Below, piece after piece: positions 1-8,655 of a stretch of 35,494 nt of DNA. The notes beneath the pieces were generated by a model. The model searched no databases and was not told the origin of the DNA. It saw only the letters and a list, made by a program, of their open reading frames with translations. Positions within the stretch are counted from its first letter, which is position 1. Each line of letters starts with the position of its first letter. The position numbers were made by a program, and so were the translations under genes. Source of the stretch: Erwinia tasmaniensis Et1/99 (GTDB taxonomy: Bacteria > Pseudomonadota > Gammaproteobacteria > Enterobacterales > Enterobacteriaceae); the NCBI RefSeq assembly GCF_000026185.1, contig NC_010696.1:1-35494 (forward strand), read 5' to 3'.

Positions 1-1047
1 ATGAAAATTCGTGATTCTGTTGCGCGTGGATTGGTAGGGCACACTAGCCGAGCTGACGATGCGCTAGTGACTCAAGGAAATCAACTAATCGAAGGTAGTT
101 ATGATATTACCCTCACGGAAATCCGCTTGCTTTGGTTAGCGTTAACTAAAATCCAAAGTAAGGGAGCTAAAACTTCTGCGGAGATCGTTTTAACTGCATC
201 TGAATATAGTTCAATGTATAAGCTTGATATGTCGAACAGCGCCAACCAGTTGAAAAGCGTTTCAGAAACACTTGGTTCAAAACCTATCATTACTTATGAC
301 TGGAATGATAAAAAAAATAGAGTTGATAAAGTAATAAGATATTGGTTCTCTTCAATACGTTATGGCGCTAATTTAGGCGCAGATGTAACATTGAAATTTT
401 CAGAAGAAGTAAGCCCTTTTTTATACGAGCTTAAAAATGAATTTACGCAAATGAACGTTTTCAATATGGCAAGTTTAGATACGCCTTTTGCGTTTAGATT
501 GTATTCATGGCTTTCCAGATATAGAAATCTTGATAAATATAAAGCTAAAAAAAGTGGCGTCATATCTACCGAGCCAATTGCTCTTGATTGGATGAAAGAT
601 AGAGCTGGTTTATTAAATAAATACAAGGACTTTAAAAACTTTAGGGTTAGGGTTCTTGATCCCGCTGTTGATGTTATTAACCGTACTACCGATTTAACCG
701 TTAAATACGAAACTATCAGTGCCGGAAAGAAAGTAACAGATATTGTTTTTATTTATATTGTTGAAAACGATCAGGCATATTTGAGAGTAAAACCGGAGCC
801 GCCTAAGCTGCCCCGTCGCCCTCGCGTTCTGCAAGGGAGTAGTAAAGAGGGTGATTGGGCGCTTCAATGTCTTGATTTGATCAGGGACTATGAAAAACGG
901 CTTAATGAGTACGATTCTAAAGAACTGTTATCATTAGCCTATCTACGCAAAAAAAGTAATTATTATCGTATCATTGGAAATAAAGATGGTGTGGATATTA
1001 CAGAAAAAGAAATTGAAAATCGCAAGCTACGGAAAGCACGCAAATAA
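1..1047 (+). CDS. rep: Plasmid replication initiator, Rep_3 (RepB/RepE/Pi-like) family
   Basis: This 348-residue protein should bind the iterons just upstream of it across the circular join and open the origin. It has the layout of Rep_3 initiators: an N-terminal winged helix containing the stretch DITLTEIRLLWLALTKIQ (about residues 35-52) and a second winged helix around residues 155-255, including FAFRLYSWLSRYRN. The C-terminus is basic. Its ribosome binding site lies at the very end of the window (AAAGGGGG, 7 bases before the ATG), which supports circularity. An inverted repeat of the iteron half-site (AGGTACAA...TTGTACCT, 35411-35436) sits in its leader, the usual arrangement for autorepression by Rep dimers. 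I cannot assign an incompatibility group from the sequence alone. Confidence 0.93.
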   Translation: MKIRDSVARGLVGHTSRADDALVTQGNQLIEGSYDITLTEIRLLWLALTKIQSKGAKTSAEIVLTASEYSSMYKLDMSNSANQLKSVSETLGSKPIITYDWNDKKNRVDKVIRYWFSSIRYGANLGADVTLKFSEEVSPFLYELKNEFTQMNVFNMASLDTPFAFRLYSWLSRYRNLDKYKAKKSGVISTEPIALDWMKDRAGLLNKYKDFKNFRVRVLDPAVDVINRTTDLTVKYETISAGKKVTDIVFIYIVENDQAYLRVKPEPPKLPRRPRVLQGSSKEGDWALQCLDLIRDYEKRLNEYDSKELLSLAYLRKKSNYYRIIGNKDGVDITEKEIENRKLRKARK

Positions 1048-1059
1048 GAGGAATGATAA

Positions 1060-1563
1060 TTGTATAATATAAATCCGCTCAGCAAACAAAACCTCATGCA
1101 GCATACCGATAAAATTAGCGGTATATTCCCTGAGCTTACCAACACAGAGCTGGTAACTTTAATTCTCCACTCATCAGGACTTAGGCCGCCGAGGATGGCG
1201 GATTTATTGTCTGTTTCTAAAAAAACAGTAAATGCTCATATTGAAAACATTCGTGTGAAGTTTCAACTTGATAATTATGAAGAAGTTAAGCAAGTTTGTG
1301 ATCTACGCATTACTTTGCATAAAGAACCAGAACGGTATGCAAATTTGTTTCCAGAGCTTGAACCTTCACTTTACCAGTGCTTAACTATGGTTTGTTGTGG
1401 CTTAACTGTTGAAGAAATTGCAAATAGAATTTCTAATTGCAATATTCAAAATGTTATAGATCAGATTTCAGAAATTAAGCACATTTATCATGTTGATTTC
1501 CTGTCTGACTTACGAGTATTCTTTTCTATCAGGCTAAAGTTCAGCCAAACAAAGAAAGGTTAG
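1060..1563 (+). CDS. LuxR/GerE-like DNA-binding regulator with two HTH modules
   Basis: The product has about 167 residues and follows rep by 12 bases. Residues about 24-85 (FPELTNTELVTL through LLSVSKKTVNAHIENIRVKF) match the four-helix HTH of LuxR/GerE proteins. Residues about 105-160 (FPELEPSLYQCLTM, GLTVEEIANRIS) look like a diverged second copy of the same module; both begin with FPEL. No receiver or autoinducer domain is present. The frame opens with TTG at 1060, preceded by AAGAGG; an ATG at 1096 is the alternative start. It lies between rep and the transfer operon, so it probably regulates transfer or copy control. That role is inferred. Confidence 0.7.
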   Translation: MYNINPLSKQNLMQHTDKISGIFPELTNTELVTLILHSSGLRPPRMADLLSVSKKTVNAHIENIRVKFQLDNYEEVKQVCDLRITLHKEPERYANLFPELEPSLYQCLTMVCCGLTVEEIANRISNCNIQNVIDQISEIKHIYHVDFLSDLRVFFSIRLKFSQTKKG

Positions 1564-1673
1564 GTAGACACTAACCAAAACTGTGATTTAAAGGATTGAT
1601 TATAAAATGGATTTTTACTTTTATTCACATGTAGACGCTTTTGGCATCGTTCTTATAGCGTTCCATTATAAAA

Positions 1674-1744
1674 ATAGTTAAATTAACTATTTCCAAAAGA
1701 GTGAGGCTATTGTATACTTTTTATGTGGTTGAGTATTCAACTAC
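1674..1744 (+). promoter_or_regulatory. Control region with two palindromes before the RHH gene and the virB operon
   Basis: A perfect 17-bp palindrome ATAGTTAAATTAACTAT lies at 1674-1690. A near-perfect 20-bp palindrome (8 of 10 arm pairs) centred on GTTGAGTATTCAAC lies at 1725-1744. Between them TTCCAA and TATACT, 16 bases apart (about 1691-1718), form a possible promoter. The rest of the 1564-1756 gap shows nothing I recognise. The palindromes are likely operators for the tandem-RHH protein encoded just downstream, or for the LuxR-like protein upstream. Confidence 0.55.
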
Positions 1745-1756
1745 TAAGGGGTTTAG

Positions 1757-2167
1757 ATGCTTCATTTCTATGAGGATAAAAAGGAGGGAAAGTCTTATAA
1801 ATCGGTGAGCGTTCGTCTTGATTTGGATGGAAAGTTAAATCAGGTACTTAGCTCAATCAGCGTAGGGGAGGGGATAGGAAAGAAGAATCTGATAGAGGCG
1901 ATTCTTACTGTCACCATTAATGATGATGGCTACTTTAGCCAAATCAATCCCTTTCGTGGGTTAAATCCTCAAGATATTTATGAGGGTTACTGTTCAGTAG
2001 GTGTGTCGATTCGATTGGACGCCTACCTAAATTATAGGATGAGTAACCTTAGTAAAAAAACAGGGATACATAAGAAGAATCTTTTGATACTGGTTCTTGA
2101 CCAGTTCTCTGACAGTAAGGCCGTTATTGATGCTGCTAAATCAAGACTTACCGCCAGAGTTAGATGA
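1757..2167 (+). CDS. Ribbon-helix-helix-like regulator, apparently two fused RHH units
   Basis: This 136-residue protein contains two similar halves. Residues 17-53 (SVSVRLDLDGKLNQVLSSIS, then IGKKNLIEAIL) and 79-115 (VGVSIRLDAYLNYRMSNLSK, then IHKKNLLILVL) each show a short strand followed by two helices, the ribbon-helix-helix pattern. A single chain with two units could bind a palindrome without dimerising. The ribosome binding site is AAGGGG, 6 bases before the ATG. Palindromes directly upstream suggest autoregulation. It precedes virB1 and is a plausible local regulator of the transfer operon; the family call rests on pattern only. Confidence 0.65.
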   Translation: MLHFYEDKKEGKSYKSVSVRLDLDGKLNQVLSSISVGEGIGKKNLIEAILTVTINDDGYFSQINPFRGLNPQDIYEGYCSVGVSIRLDAYLNYRMSNLSKKTGIHKKNLLILVLDQFSDSKAVIDAAKSRLTARVR

Positions 2168-2230
2168 TCCATTCATCTAACAAGCTCTTTAACAATATGG
2201 ATAGCGAAAGTATTAGCCAATAGTCGCCTT

Positions 2231-2245
2231 TTATATTAAATATAA
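2231..2245. repeat. AT palindrome copy 1 (TTATATTAAATATAA), virB1 leader
   Basis: Perfect 15-bp palindrome in the 98-base gap before virB1, 12 bases upstream of its AAGGGGG ribosome binding site. It is the type copy of an element found about ten times in this plasmid. Confidence 0.75.
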
Positions 2246-2265
2246 AAACGTGTGAAGGGGGTTTT

Positions 2266-2943
2266 ATGGTTCTTACAACTGCGGCATTAGCTGGTTTGCT
2301 GATGCAGTGCGGAGGGAATGTTGATCCGGTTACGCTGAAAACAATTTTTTCTGTTGAATCTGGATTCAATCCTTATGTAGTGGCGAATGTTACAAAAGAA
2401 ACATCGCACTATTTTAAGAACGAAAATGAGGCAATCCATTTTGTTAATGAGCTTGCTTCAAAGGGTGAAAAATATTCTGCTGGGCTTGGTCAAATTTATG
2501 TAGGTAATTTTAAATCCTATGGGTTGACTAACGAAACAGTTTTTGATTTTTGCAAAAATATTAAAGTTGCATCTCAGATTTTTGAGAAATGTTATTATCG
2601 TGCGCTTGAAAGTGGTAAATATCCAGATGAGCAGGATGCTCTACGTGCTGCCGCATCGTGTTACTACTCAAATAATTTTACAAGGGGGTTCAAAAAAGAA
2701 AAGGATGGTATGAGCTACGTTGATCGTTCTAATAAAGCGGTTAACAAAATTTATGCAGTACCTGCAATGAAGCCAGTAACGGGTTCGGGTGAAAACGAAG
2801 TCTCTACTCAAAGCGTTACCATGAGGCGTGGGGTAGTATTTCAGAAGCCAGAAGAAAATCAGGTGGCTGATATTAATACCGGAACAGTAAAACAGACGCA
2901 GCCAAAAGCGGCTTGGGATGTTTTCAATGATTTTTCAAAATAA
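2266..2943 (+). CDS. virB1: VirB1-type lytic transglycosylase
   Basis: This 225-residue protein has the soluble lytic transglycosylase fold that locally opens peptidoglycan for the secretion channel. The catalytic glutamate sits in TIFSVESGFNP (about residues 26-36). The family pattern GLGQI follows at about residue 75 (SAGLGQIYVGNFKSYGL), and AAASCYYSNNFTRG forms the C-terminal catalytic-domain signature. The C-terminal 60 residues are polar and probably disordered. No classical signal peptide is evident, although the first 16 residues are fairly hydrophobic. The start is set by GAAGGGGGTTTTATG. It is the first gene of the long rightward transfer operon. Confidence 0.9.
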   Translation: MVLTTAALAGLLMQCGGNVDPVTLKTIFSVESGFNPYVVANVTKETSHYFKNENEAIHFVNELASKGEKYSAGLGQIYVGNFKSYGLTNETVFDFCKNIKVASQIFEKCYYRALESGKYPDEQDALRAAASCYYSNNFTRGFKKEKDGMSYVDRSNKAVNKIYAVPAMKPVTGSGENEVSTQSVTMRRGVVFQKPEENQVADINTGTVKQTQPKAAWDVFNDFSK

Positions 2944-2956
2944 GAAGGGGTACGTT

Positions 2957-3274
2957 ATGGAAAATAAAAATCACGCAGCAAATAAAATGAAATTTTTCTT
3001 CTTTGCATTCTTTGTTGCTGTGTTCTCAGTTTCTCCGCTTTCCGCAATGGCTGCTGGCGGCGTTAGTGGTGCTCAAGCGGGGATCTCTACTGCTCAAACG
3101 GTTATCTATAGCCTGTTAGGTGCAGGGGCGGCGGTTTACATGCTGATTCAGGGCTTCTTGCTCAAGCTAAAGAAAATTGGCTGGAATCAGTTGTTCTTGG
3201 CTCTTGTTGAGGTTGCTGTAGTTGCTGGCCTTCCTGCTCTGGCGGTGTGGTTCTGGGATCTCGGCGGTAACTAA
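2957..3274 (+). CDS. virB2: VirB2-type major pilin precursor
   Basis: This 105-residue prepilin has a long signal region (MKFFFFAFFVAVFSVSP) with likely cleavage after SAMA, followed by two hydrophobic segments (TVIYSLLGAGAAVYMLIQGF and LALVEVAVVAGLPALAVWFW) joined by a short basic loop, the VirB2 pattern. The open frame extends upstream to 2918, overlapping virB1, but GAAGGGG is well placed for the ATG at 2957. It follows virB1 by 13 bases. A strong hairpin just after the stop may protect or attenuate the message, fitting a pilin made in excess. Confidence 0.88.
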   Translation: MENKNHAANKMKFFFFAFFVAVFSVSPLSAMAAGGVSGAQAGISTAQTVIYSLLGAGAAVYMLIQGFLLKLKKIGWNQLFLALVEVAVVAGLPALAVWFWDLGGN

Positions 3275-3283
3275 TAAGCAAAG

Positions 3284-3305
3284 AAGGCCGCAACATAGCG
3301 GCCTT
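3284..3305 (+). terminator. Intra-operon hairpin between virB2 and virB3
   Basis: AAGGCCGC-AACATA-GCGGCCTT is a perfect 8-bp stem with a 6-base loop, followed by ATATAAATA rather than a clean run of T. It is more likely an attenuator or 3'-end stabiliser for the virB1-virB2 message than a full terminator, since virB3 follows after 22 bases. Confidence 0.65.
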
Positions 3306-3327
3306 ATATAAATACGAAGGGGGTATT

Positions 3328-3723
3328 ATGGCGGACATAGATAATGATGAAGAAGATACTATTCACACTCAACATCTTACTTTGAACGTTTTAAACATCG
3401 TGCCAAATATGGGCGGAGTCCCGTTAGTTTGGGCTGTTGCTTTACTAGGTTCGGCGATGATTGGCGCGGTAATTGGTTTTGCTTCGCTGAATGATCCGAG
3501 AGGGCTTCTGTTTGGTTTGCCGTCGTTGATCATCTTTTTTATTGTGAAACTTATTTGTTTAAACAGCATGGATTCGCTGCGAGTTTTTCAATTAAAAGTT
3601 GCTGGTAAATTTCAACGATTAAAAAGTGGCGGCGGGGTTTATCAAATCAGCCCTTCTTTAGAACCGGAAAATGGGGAGAGTGAAATCCATGAGCAAATCA
3701 AACGCGCAAAACAGCAAGCGTGA
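3328..3723 (+). CDS. virB3: VirB3-type inner membrane component
   Basis: The 131-residue product has two adjacent hydrophobic segments, VPLVWAVALLGSAMIGAVIG (about 31-50) and LLFGLPSLIIFFIVKLIC (about 59-76), the core VirB3 pattern. An acidic N-terminus precedes them and a basic C-terminal tail follows. VirB3 works with VirB4 at the inner membrane during pilus assembly. The gene starts after GAAGGGGGT and its 3' end overlaps virB4 by 35 bases, so translation of the two is probably coupled. In some related plasmids the two are fused; here they are separate. Confidence 0.85.
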   Translation: MADIDNDEEDTIHTQHLTLNVLNIVPNMGGVPLVWAVALLGSAMIGAVIGFASLNDPRGLLFGLPSLIIFFIVKLICLNSMDSLRVFQLKVAGKFQRLKSGGGVYQISPSLEPENGESEIHEQIKRAKQQA

Positions 3724-6163
3724 AGCAATTGAGCCTAAACTGCCAAAATATACTTATCCTGTTAGTGATTCTATTACGCTAATCGGTGATAACAAATTGA
3801 TGGCAACCATTAAGATGGCTGGTTATCCTTATGAGCTGGCTGATGATGATGATCTTTATATTAAATATAATCAGTTCAGAACTTATCTGGTTAGCATGGG
3901 TAAAGATTTAGCTGGTCATCTTGGGCTTTGGACATACCTTGATAAGCGGGAAGTTATTGTTAACGATGAGTACCAGTTCAGCAATAATTTCATTCAAGGC
4001 TTTTCTGACAAATATATGGAGCGCTTTAAAGCAGGGGGGCGTTACTACGAATCGAGTTATTACATAACCCTTGTATATAACTATTCAAGCAGTAATGTTG
4101 ATGATGGCATTAAGAAAATGCAGCAAATCATCACGATGTCAGAAAAAATGTGTGCTCCATTTGGTGTGTCTGTGCTTAGTATTAATGGTTATGAGAATGA
4201 GTCTGCAAACTTTCTCTCATGGCTAATTAATCATAAAGAACTAAATATTCCATTTGTAGAAGATCCACTCTATAAAGTAGTTACCAGTAGCAAGCGTTAT
4301 ATGGGATATGACATTGCACTAATCCGCAATACAAATGATGCACAAGACAGATATGTTGTTTCATATACTGTGCGTTCATTCCCTTCAAAAATTAAAGCCG
4401 CTGCGCTGGATTTCCTTTTAACTCTTCCTTGTGAGTTAACATTCACACAATCTTATATCTACACACGACAATTGACCGCCATTTCAAAAATTGATGGTCA
4501 AGAAAATAAAATAAAATCAACTGATGCTGCAATTGATGAAGAGTATGCAGCTATAAATGCAATTAAAAACCTTGTGCAGAATGCAGAGGTGTTTTTAGGG
4601 GATTATCATGGCGCGATTGCTGTTTATGGAAAAACAGCCAAAGAAGCTTACGATAATGCAATTACGGTTGAATCTGGATTTAGTGCCGCTGGCTATATGC
4701 TATTAAGGGCAACTGACGAGCAGGAGGAAGTTTTCACCAGTACGCTTCCTGATGCTAAAGAAAGGCCGCTTCATTCCATCCGATCAACAACTACCCTTGC
4801 TGACCAATTTTCTCTTCATAATTTCTCAGTTGGTAAAAGAACGGGAAACCCAATGGGTGATGGTTCGGCAATGATGCCAGTCGAAACCCAGCAGGGCGGT
4901 ATTCATTATCTGACAACACATGATAGCGAGCCTGACAAAGATGTAACTGGCGAGCCTATTTCTGGTCATGGCTTGTTCCTCGGTGCTACAGGTGCGGGTA
5001 AGACAACGTTTCAGGCTGCATTAACTTCATTTTGTGATCGTTTCAACCCCATGCTATTTGGGATTGATTACAAGCAGTCAATGCGATTGCCAATGATGAT
5101 GCTTGGTGCTGAATACTTTGTTTTTTCGGAGGGGGTAGATTGTGGTGTTAATCCTTTCCAGCTCAACGAAGAGGATTTTGCGCGAGATGAGTTTGGTGTA
5201 GTACAGGAAGGGCTGGCGATAAGAGTTAAGGAGAAAATAAAACAGTTCCTTTACGATTGGGTAGAACGAATAGCGATCAAATCCGATGGGACGTTGGATG
5301 ATGGGGATAGCGCCAAAATAGTTCGTGCCGTAGATGCGGTAATGGAAGAACCGCGAGAACAACGGCGATTCTCTTATGTACTGCAAATGATAGTTGACTC
5401 CCCACTGAAAAACAGATTGCGCGAATGGTCAGCATTTGGGGATGGTAGCCGTAAAGGGCGCTATTCTTGGGCGGTAGATAGTCCTGAAAATGTGTTCGAT
5501 CCCTTAATGATGGACAGGGTAGCATTTGATTGTACTGTTATCCTTAAACCACAGCCGAACGGCGGTACTCACCCTGCTACTGAGGTGTTGTTAGCGGCGC
5601 TGTTTTTCTATAAAGATTTAATGAAATTAAATCCAGCTAAGAAAGGAAGATGGACAATCTTTTCTATCGAAGAGTTCTGGAAACCAGCTAATTTCCCATT
5701 AACTCAGGTTCAAATGCAATCCTCGTTGAAATCTGGACGTATGGAATATGAAATGGTCTGGTTGATTTCACAACAGCCATCAGACGCCATTAATTGTAAA
5801 ATATTTAATGAAATTAATGAGCAAACTTCTGTGCGAATTCTTTTACCTAATCCGAACGCCAATTTTGAAGATTATAAAAAAATTGGCCTGACACGGAAAG
5901 AATTCACTAAGCTGAAAGCCCTTTCTAAAGAAAGCCGCATATTCTTGATTAAAAAATCCAATACAAGTGTTTTTGCCAGTATGGATTTACATGGCTTTGA
6001 TGAGCATTTGCCAATTCTTTCCGGTGATACATACGGAGTGAAAGCAGCAGAGGCCATCATTGAACGGATTGGCTCCAATAATCCTAATGATTGGATTCCA
6101 ATCTTCCTGAAAGAAAATACCCGCAGGAAACACAAGCGCGAGGATGAGCATGAGGAAGCTTAA
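3689..6163 (+). CDS. virB4: VirB4-type secretion ATPase
   Basis: About 824 residues. VirB4 is the conserved ATPase that powers pilus biogenesis and substrate transfer at the inner membrane. The Walker A motif GATGAGKTT begins at about residue 432, and RWTIFSIEEFWKPA is the Walker B region at about residue 654. The domain order, an N-terminal CagE/VirB4 region and a C-terminal ATPase, matches the family, as does the length. An ATG at 3671 is also in frame, but GGGGAG at 3673-3678 sits correctly for the ATG at 3689. It overlaps virB3 upstream, and its 3' end overlaps virB5 by 14 bases. Confidence 0.95.
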   Translation: MSKSNAQNSKREAIEPKLPKYTYPVSDSITLIGDNKLMATIKMAGYPYELADDDDLYIKYNQFRTYLVSMGKDLAGHLGLWTYLDKREVIVNDEYQFSNNFIQGFSDKYMERFKAGGRYYESSYYITLVYNYSSSNVDDGIKKMQQIITMSEKMCAPFGVSVLSINGYENESANFLSWLINHKELNIPFVEDPLYKVVTSSKRYMGYDIALIRNTNDAQDRYVVSYTVRSFPSKIKAAALDFLLTLPCELTFTQSYIYTRQLTAISKIDGQENKIKSTDAAIDEEYAAINAIKNLVQNAEVFLGDYHGAIAVYGKTAKEAYDNAITVESGFSAAGYMLLRATDEQEEVFTSTLPDAKERPLHSIRSTTTLADQFSLHNFSVGKRTGNPMGDGSAMMPVETQQGGIHYLTTHDSEPDKDVTGEPISGHGLFLGATGAGKTTFQAALTSFCDRFNPMLFGIDYKQSMRLPMMMLGAEYFVFSEGVDCGVNPFQLNEEDFARDEFGVVQEGLAIRVKEKIKQFLYDWVERIAIKSDGTLDDGDSAKIVRAVDAVMEEPREQRRFSYVLQMIVDSPLKNRLREWSAFGDGSRKGRYSWAVDSPENVFDPLMMDRVAFDCTVILKPQPNGGTHPATEVLLAALFFYKDLMKLNPAKKGRWTIFSIEEFWKPANFPLTQVQMQSSLKSGRMEYEMVWLISQQPSDAINCKIFNEINEQTSVRILLPNPNANFEDYKKIGLTRKEFTKLKALSKESRIFLIKKSNTSVFASMDLHGFDEHLPILSGDTYGVKAAEAIIERIGSNNPNDWIPIFLKENTRRKHKREDEHEEA

Positions 6164-6824
6164 TAAGAGAAAGGTATTTCTCGCATGTGCTTTGGCTTTT
6201 AGTGGTTCAGTATTGCCAGCCCATGCAACAGGAATACCAGTTTTTGATGCCGCAAGTGCTATGAACATGGTTCAACAGCTACAACAGGCAAAACAACAAT
6301 ATGATCAACTGGTGAAAGAGTATCAGCAAGCTAAAAACCTACACGATTCAACTATCGCGGAAGGTAAGAGGCTTTATGAGGGGGTAACTAATTTTAAGGT
6401 TCAGGATTTACTTGATGATCCTACCTTGAGTAGTTATTTACCTAATAAAAATACTGCTGATTCGCTTAATCAGGTATCAGGCAATATATCATCTCTGCGT
6501 TCTCAATACGGTTTATCGTCTGATCAGCCTGTAGTTCAGAAAGCATATGATTCATTGCTTAGTGAACTGGAAAACATGCAGACAGCCTATAATACGGCTG
6601 TAAAACGTGGTGAAAGGTTAAATACTCTTTCTGAAAAGCTTGAATCAGCAGTTACACCGCAAGAAAAAGCTGATTATCAGAGTGCGATTCAGACTGAGCA
6701 AAATAACCTGCTAAACGAAAAAACAAAACTCGACTTAGCGAAAGCCAACTTTGACCAAAATCTTAAAGTTGTGCAAGCGGGTAGACGAGCGGAGTTCAAG
6801 CAAGAGTTCAGCATAGATAAATAA
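6150..6824 (+). CDS. virB5: VirB5-type minor pilin
   Basis: The product has 224 residues, a signal peptide (KVFLACALAFSGSVLPAHA) and a long helical, glutamine-rich body with coiled-coil character (MVQQLQQAKQQYDQLVKEYQ). This matches the VirB5/TraC adhesin-like protein at pilus tips. Of the paired ATGs at 6144 and 6150, only 6150 has a spaced ribosome binding site (GAGG at 6140-6143). In most VirB systems virB6 follows, often after an exclusion gene. Here the operon goes straight to a VirB7-like gene, and virB6 is found at 33171-34226 on the other strand. Confidence 0.87.
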   Translation: MRKLNKRKVFLACALAFSGSVLPAHATGIPVFDAASAMNMVQQLQQAKQQYDQLVKEYQQAKNLHDSTIAEGKRLYEGVTNFKVQDLLDDPTLSSYLPNKNTADSLNQVSGNISSLRSQYGLSSDQPVVQKAYDSLLSELENMQTAYNTAVKRGERLNTLSEKLESAVTPQEKADYQSAIQTEQNNLLNEKTKLDLAKANFDQNLKVVQAGRRAEFKQEFSIDK

Positions 6825-6839
6825 TTATACTAAATATAA
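6825..6839. repeat. AT palindrome copy 2 (TTATACTAAATATAA)
   Basis: One mismatch from the perfect 15-bp palindrome. It begins right after the virB5 stop and overlaps the foot of the following hairpin. Confidence 0.65.
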
Positions 6840-6861
6840 CAAGCCCGAAAGGGCTTGTTAT
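6836..6861 (+). terminator. Intra-operon hairpin between virB5 and virB7
   Basis: ATAACAAGCCC-GAAA-GGGCTTGTTAT is an 11-bp perfect stem closed by a GAAA tetraloop. It ends only 4 bases before GAAGGGGGT. There is no long run of T, so read-through is expected. It lies exactly where virB6 and an exclusion gene stand in related operons. Confidence 0.7.
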
Positions 6862-6875
6862 TCGAAGGGGGTTTT

Positions 6876-7049
6876 ATGACTTTTAAATATACAGCAGTGA
6901 TTTTTGCTCTTTTTATGCTATCTGCATGTTCAACTAACCCGCCTAAACCGCCAATGCCTAAAGGTGAATGGGTGCAAATGAACACAAATGTTCCGGCGGC
7001 AAAATTACAGCTTCAAAAGATTAAAGCAGCAAAAGGAGGTGTGGAATGA
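6876..7049 (+). CDS. virB7: VirB7-like outer membrane lipoprotein
   Basis: A 57-residue lipoprotein with a basic, hydrophobic signal (FKYTAVIFALFML) and the lipobox LSAC, giving lipidated Cys at about residue 19. The mature part is short and proline-rich (NPPKPPMPKGEWVQMNT), like VirB7/TrwH proteins that join VirB9 in the outer membrane core. An in-frame codon at 6855 exists, but GAAGGGGGTTTT places the start at 6876. Its stop overlaps the virB8 start (ATGA type). The position between virB5 and virB8 supports the call more than sequence identity does. Confidence 0.8.
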   Translation: MTFKYTAVIFALFMLSACSTNPPKPPMPKGEWVQMNTNVPAAKLQLQKIKAAKGGVE

Positions 7050-7849
7050 GTTTAATATTGACAGCGATTAAAAAGTACAAACTAAAAAAGAGTGAGCGTG
7101 AAGAAATTTATAGCAGAAATAAAAATATGGCTGAAATTTCCCCCTCCGAAACTAAACAATTAGCAAATGATAAAACAGTACATGACCATTCTATTGCTGG
7201 ATTCCAACGCGACAAAGTAAAAGACCAACGCAAGTTAATGTGGATTGGTTTTGGATTCGGTGGGGTAGGTATGGTGTCGGCTGGAGCAATGGCGGTTGCA
7301 CTGGCTGCACTAACACCGCTAAAGGAAACGAAGCCTTACATTGCCAGCGTCGATACGGTTACAGGCGCAATCTCGGTTGTATCAGCCGTAGGCGATGAAA
7401 AAATCAAGCTTTCCTATCAAAACCTCATTGATGCAAATAAGCTTGCTAATTTTGTTGTTAACCGTGAGTCGTATGATTGGAATTCGATTCAGGCTAACCT
7501 TGATGAAGTTAAACTTAATTCAACGGCTGGCGTGTATGAAGCGATGCGCCGTTTTATTGTTGATAGTGTCAATTCGCCCCTTCAATTGTTAGGTAAAGAT
7601 AAAATAATGAAAGTGGGTATTGTTAGCCGCCCACTCGTGAATAGTACAAATGGAACAGCAACAGTACGTTTCTACAAAGCGATTACTGATAGTTCTGGAA
7701 AAGTGATTGATGGTTATCCGGTAACACACTGGCAAGCAACAATTACATTTGACTATGACCATCCGCTTAAAACTGATGATGATAAGCTATATAACCCGCT
7801 CGGATTTAACGTGACGAGTTATCGTGTGGATCAGGAAGTACAAAAATAA
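7046..7849 (+). CDS. virB8: VirB8-type inner membrane assembly factor
   Basis: This 267-residue protein has a cytoplasmic N-terminus of about 60 residues, one membrane segment (LMWIGFGFGGVGMVSAGAMA, about 65-84) and a periplasmic NTF2-like domain. It carries family features such as SYDWNSIQ and, near the end, NPLGFNVTSYRVDQE, typical of VirB8/PilX8. VirB8 nucleates assembly of the channel. GGAGGTG lies 4 bases before the ATG, overlapping the end of virB7. Confidence 0.9.
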   Translation: MSLILTAIKKYKLKKSEREEIYSRNKNMAEISPSETKQLANDKTVHDHSIAGFQRDKVKDQRKLMWIGFGFGGVGMVSAGAMAVALAALTPLKETKPYIASVDTVTGAISVVSAVGDEKIKLSYQNLIDANKLANFVVNRESYDWNSIQANLDEVKLNSTAGVYEAMRRFIVDSVNSPLQLLGKDKIMKVGIVSRPLVNSTNGTATVRFYKAITDSSGKVIDGYPVTHWQATITFDYDHPLKTDDDKLYNPLGFNVTSYRVDQEVQK

Positions 7850-7869
7850 AAAAGTATGAAGGGGGTTAA

Positions 7870-8655
7870 ATGAAAAAAATTCTTCTAGCAACATGTATTG
7901 CTTCCATGTTGCCATGCGCCGCTAATGCGCTCTCAATTCCGCAAGCTACCTCATATGATTCACGTATGCAGGAAGTTACTTATAATCCTGATGATGCTGT
8001 ATTGGTAAAAGTTAAAGCTGGTACATCAACACTTCTCCAGTTACAGGATGATGAGTTCATTACGGATGATAAAGCAGGTATGGGGTTTGGCGATCCTGAT
8101 GCGTGGGATGTTTCTGTACGGGGAAACAATATTTTTATTCGTCCTATCGCTGAGCAACCTGATACAAATGTTACTTTGGTCTCTAATAAGCGAACATATG
8201 TTTTTTATCTGAAATCTGTAAAGGGAAACCCTTCTTGGATAGTCAGATTTAAATATCCTAAAAAATATAATCCTGTAAACCAAACTGTGTTTAAGAAAAC
8301 ACCGTGTCAATCAAACGGCGCTTATAGTGCGAACTGGAATTATCAATTACAGGGTAAAGAATCTTTTGCACCGTATGAAGTTTGGGATGATGGACGCTTT
8401 ACTTGTTTCCGCTTTAACTCATCGAGTGATCTACCAGATATTAAACGTGTAGCCGGTGATGGTTCTGAAATGTTGGTTAATAGCAATGTCGATCCTGATA
8501 CGAATACCATCATTGTTCATGAAACATCACCTATGTTCCGTATTCGTTTGGGTCAAAAAGTCGTAGCGGTTCGCTCCGATACAATAAATGCGATGCCTTC
8601 AAATCGTAGTGGCACGACTAATGGAATGAATCGGGAGGTAAAAGCTGATGACTGA
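7870..8655 (+). CDS. virB9: VirB9-type outer membrane core protein
   Basis: The 261-residue product has a signal peptide (KKILLATCIASMLPCAANAL). YDSRMQEVTYNPDDAVLVKV opens the N-terminal VirB9 domain, and the C-terminal CagX/VirB9 domain contains NWNYQLQGK and FAPYEVWDDGRFTCFRF, a strong family signature. It forms the periplasmic ring with VirB7 and VirB10. The start follows GAAGGGGGTTAA. Its 3' end overlaps virB10 by 8 bases. Confidence 0.94.
   Translation: MKKILLATCIASMLPCAANALSIPQATSYDSRMQEVTYNPDDAVLVKVKAGTSTLLQLQDDEFITDDKAGMGFGDPDAWDVSVRGNNIFIRPIAEQPDTNVTLVSNKRTYVFYLKSVKGNPSWIVRFKYPKKYNPVNQTVFKKTPCQSNGAYSANWNYQLQGKESFAPYEVWDDGRFTCFRFNSSSDLPDIKRVAGDGSEMLVNSNVDPDTNTIIVHETSPMFRIRLGQKVVAVRSDTINAMPSNRSGTTNGMNREVKADD

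Noticed and set aside
2918..2956. Upstream extension of virB2
   Set aside because: Overlaps virB1 and lacks a ribosome site; GAAGGGG serves the ATG at 2957.
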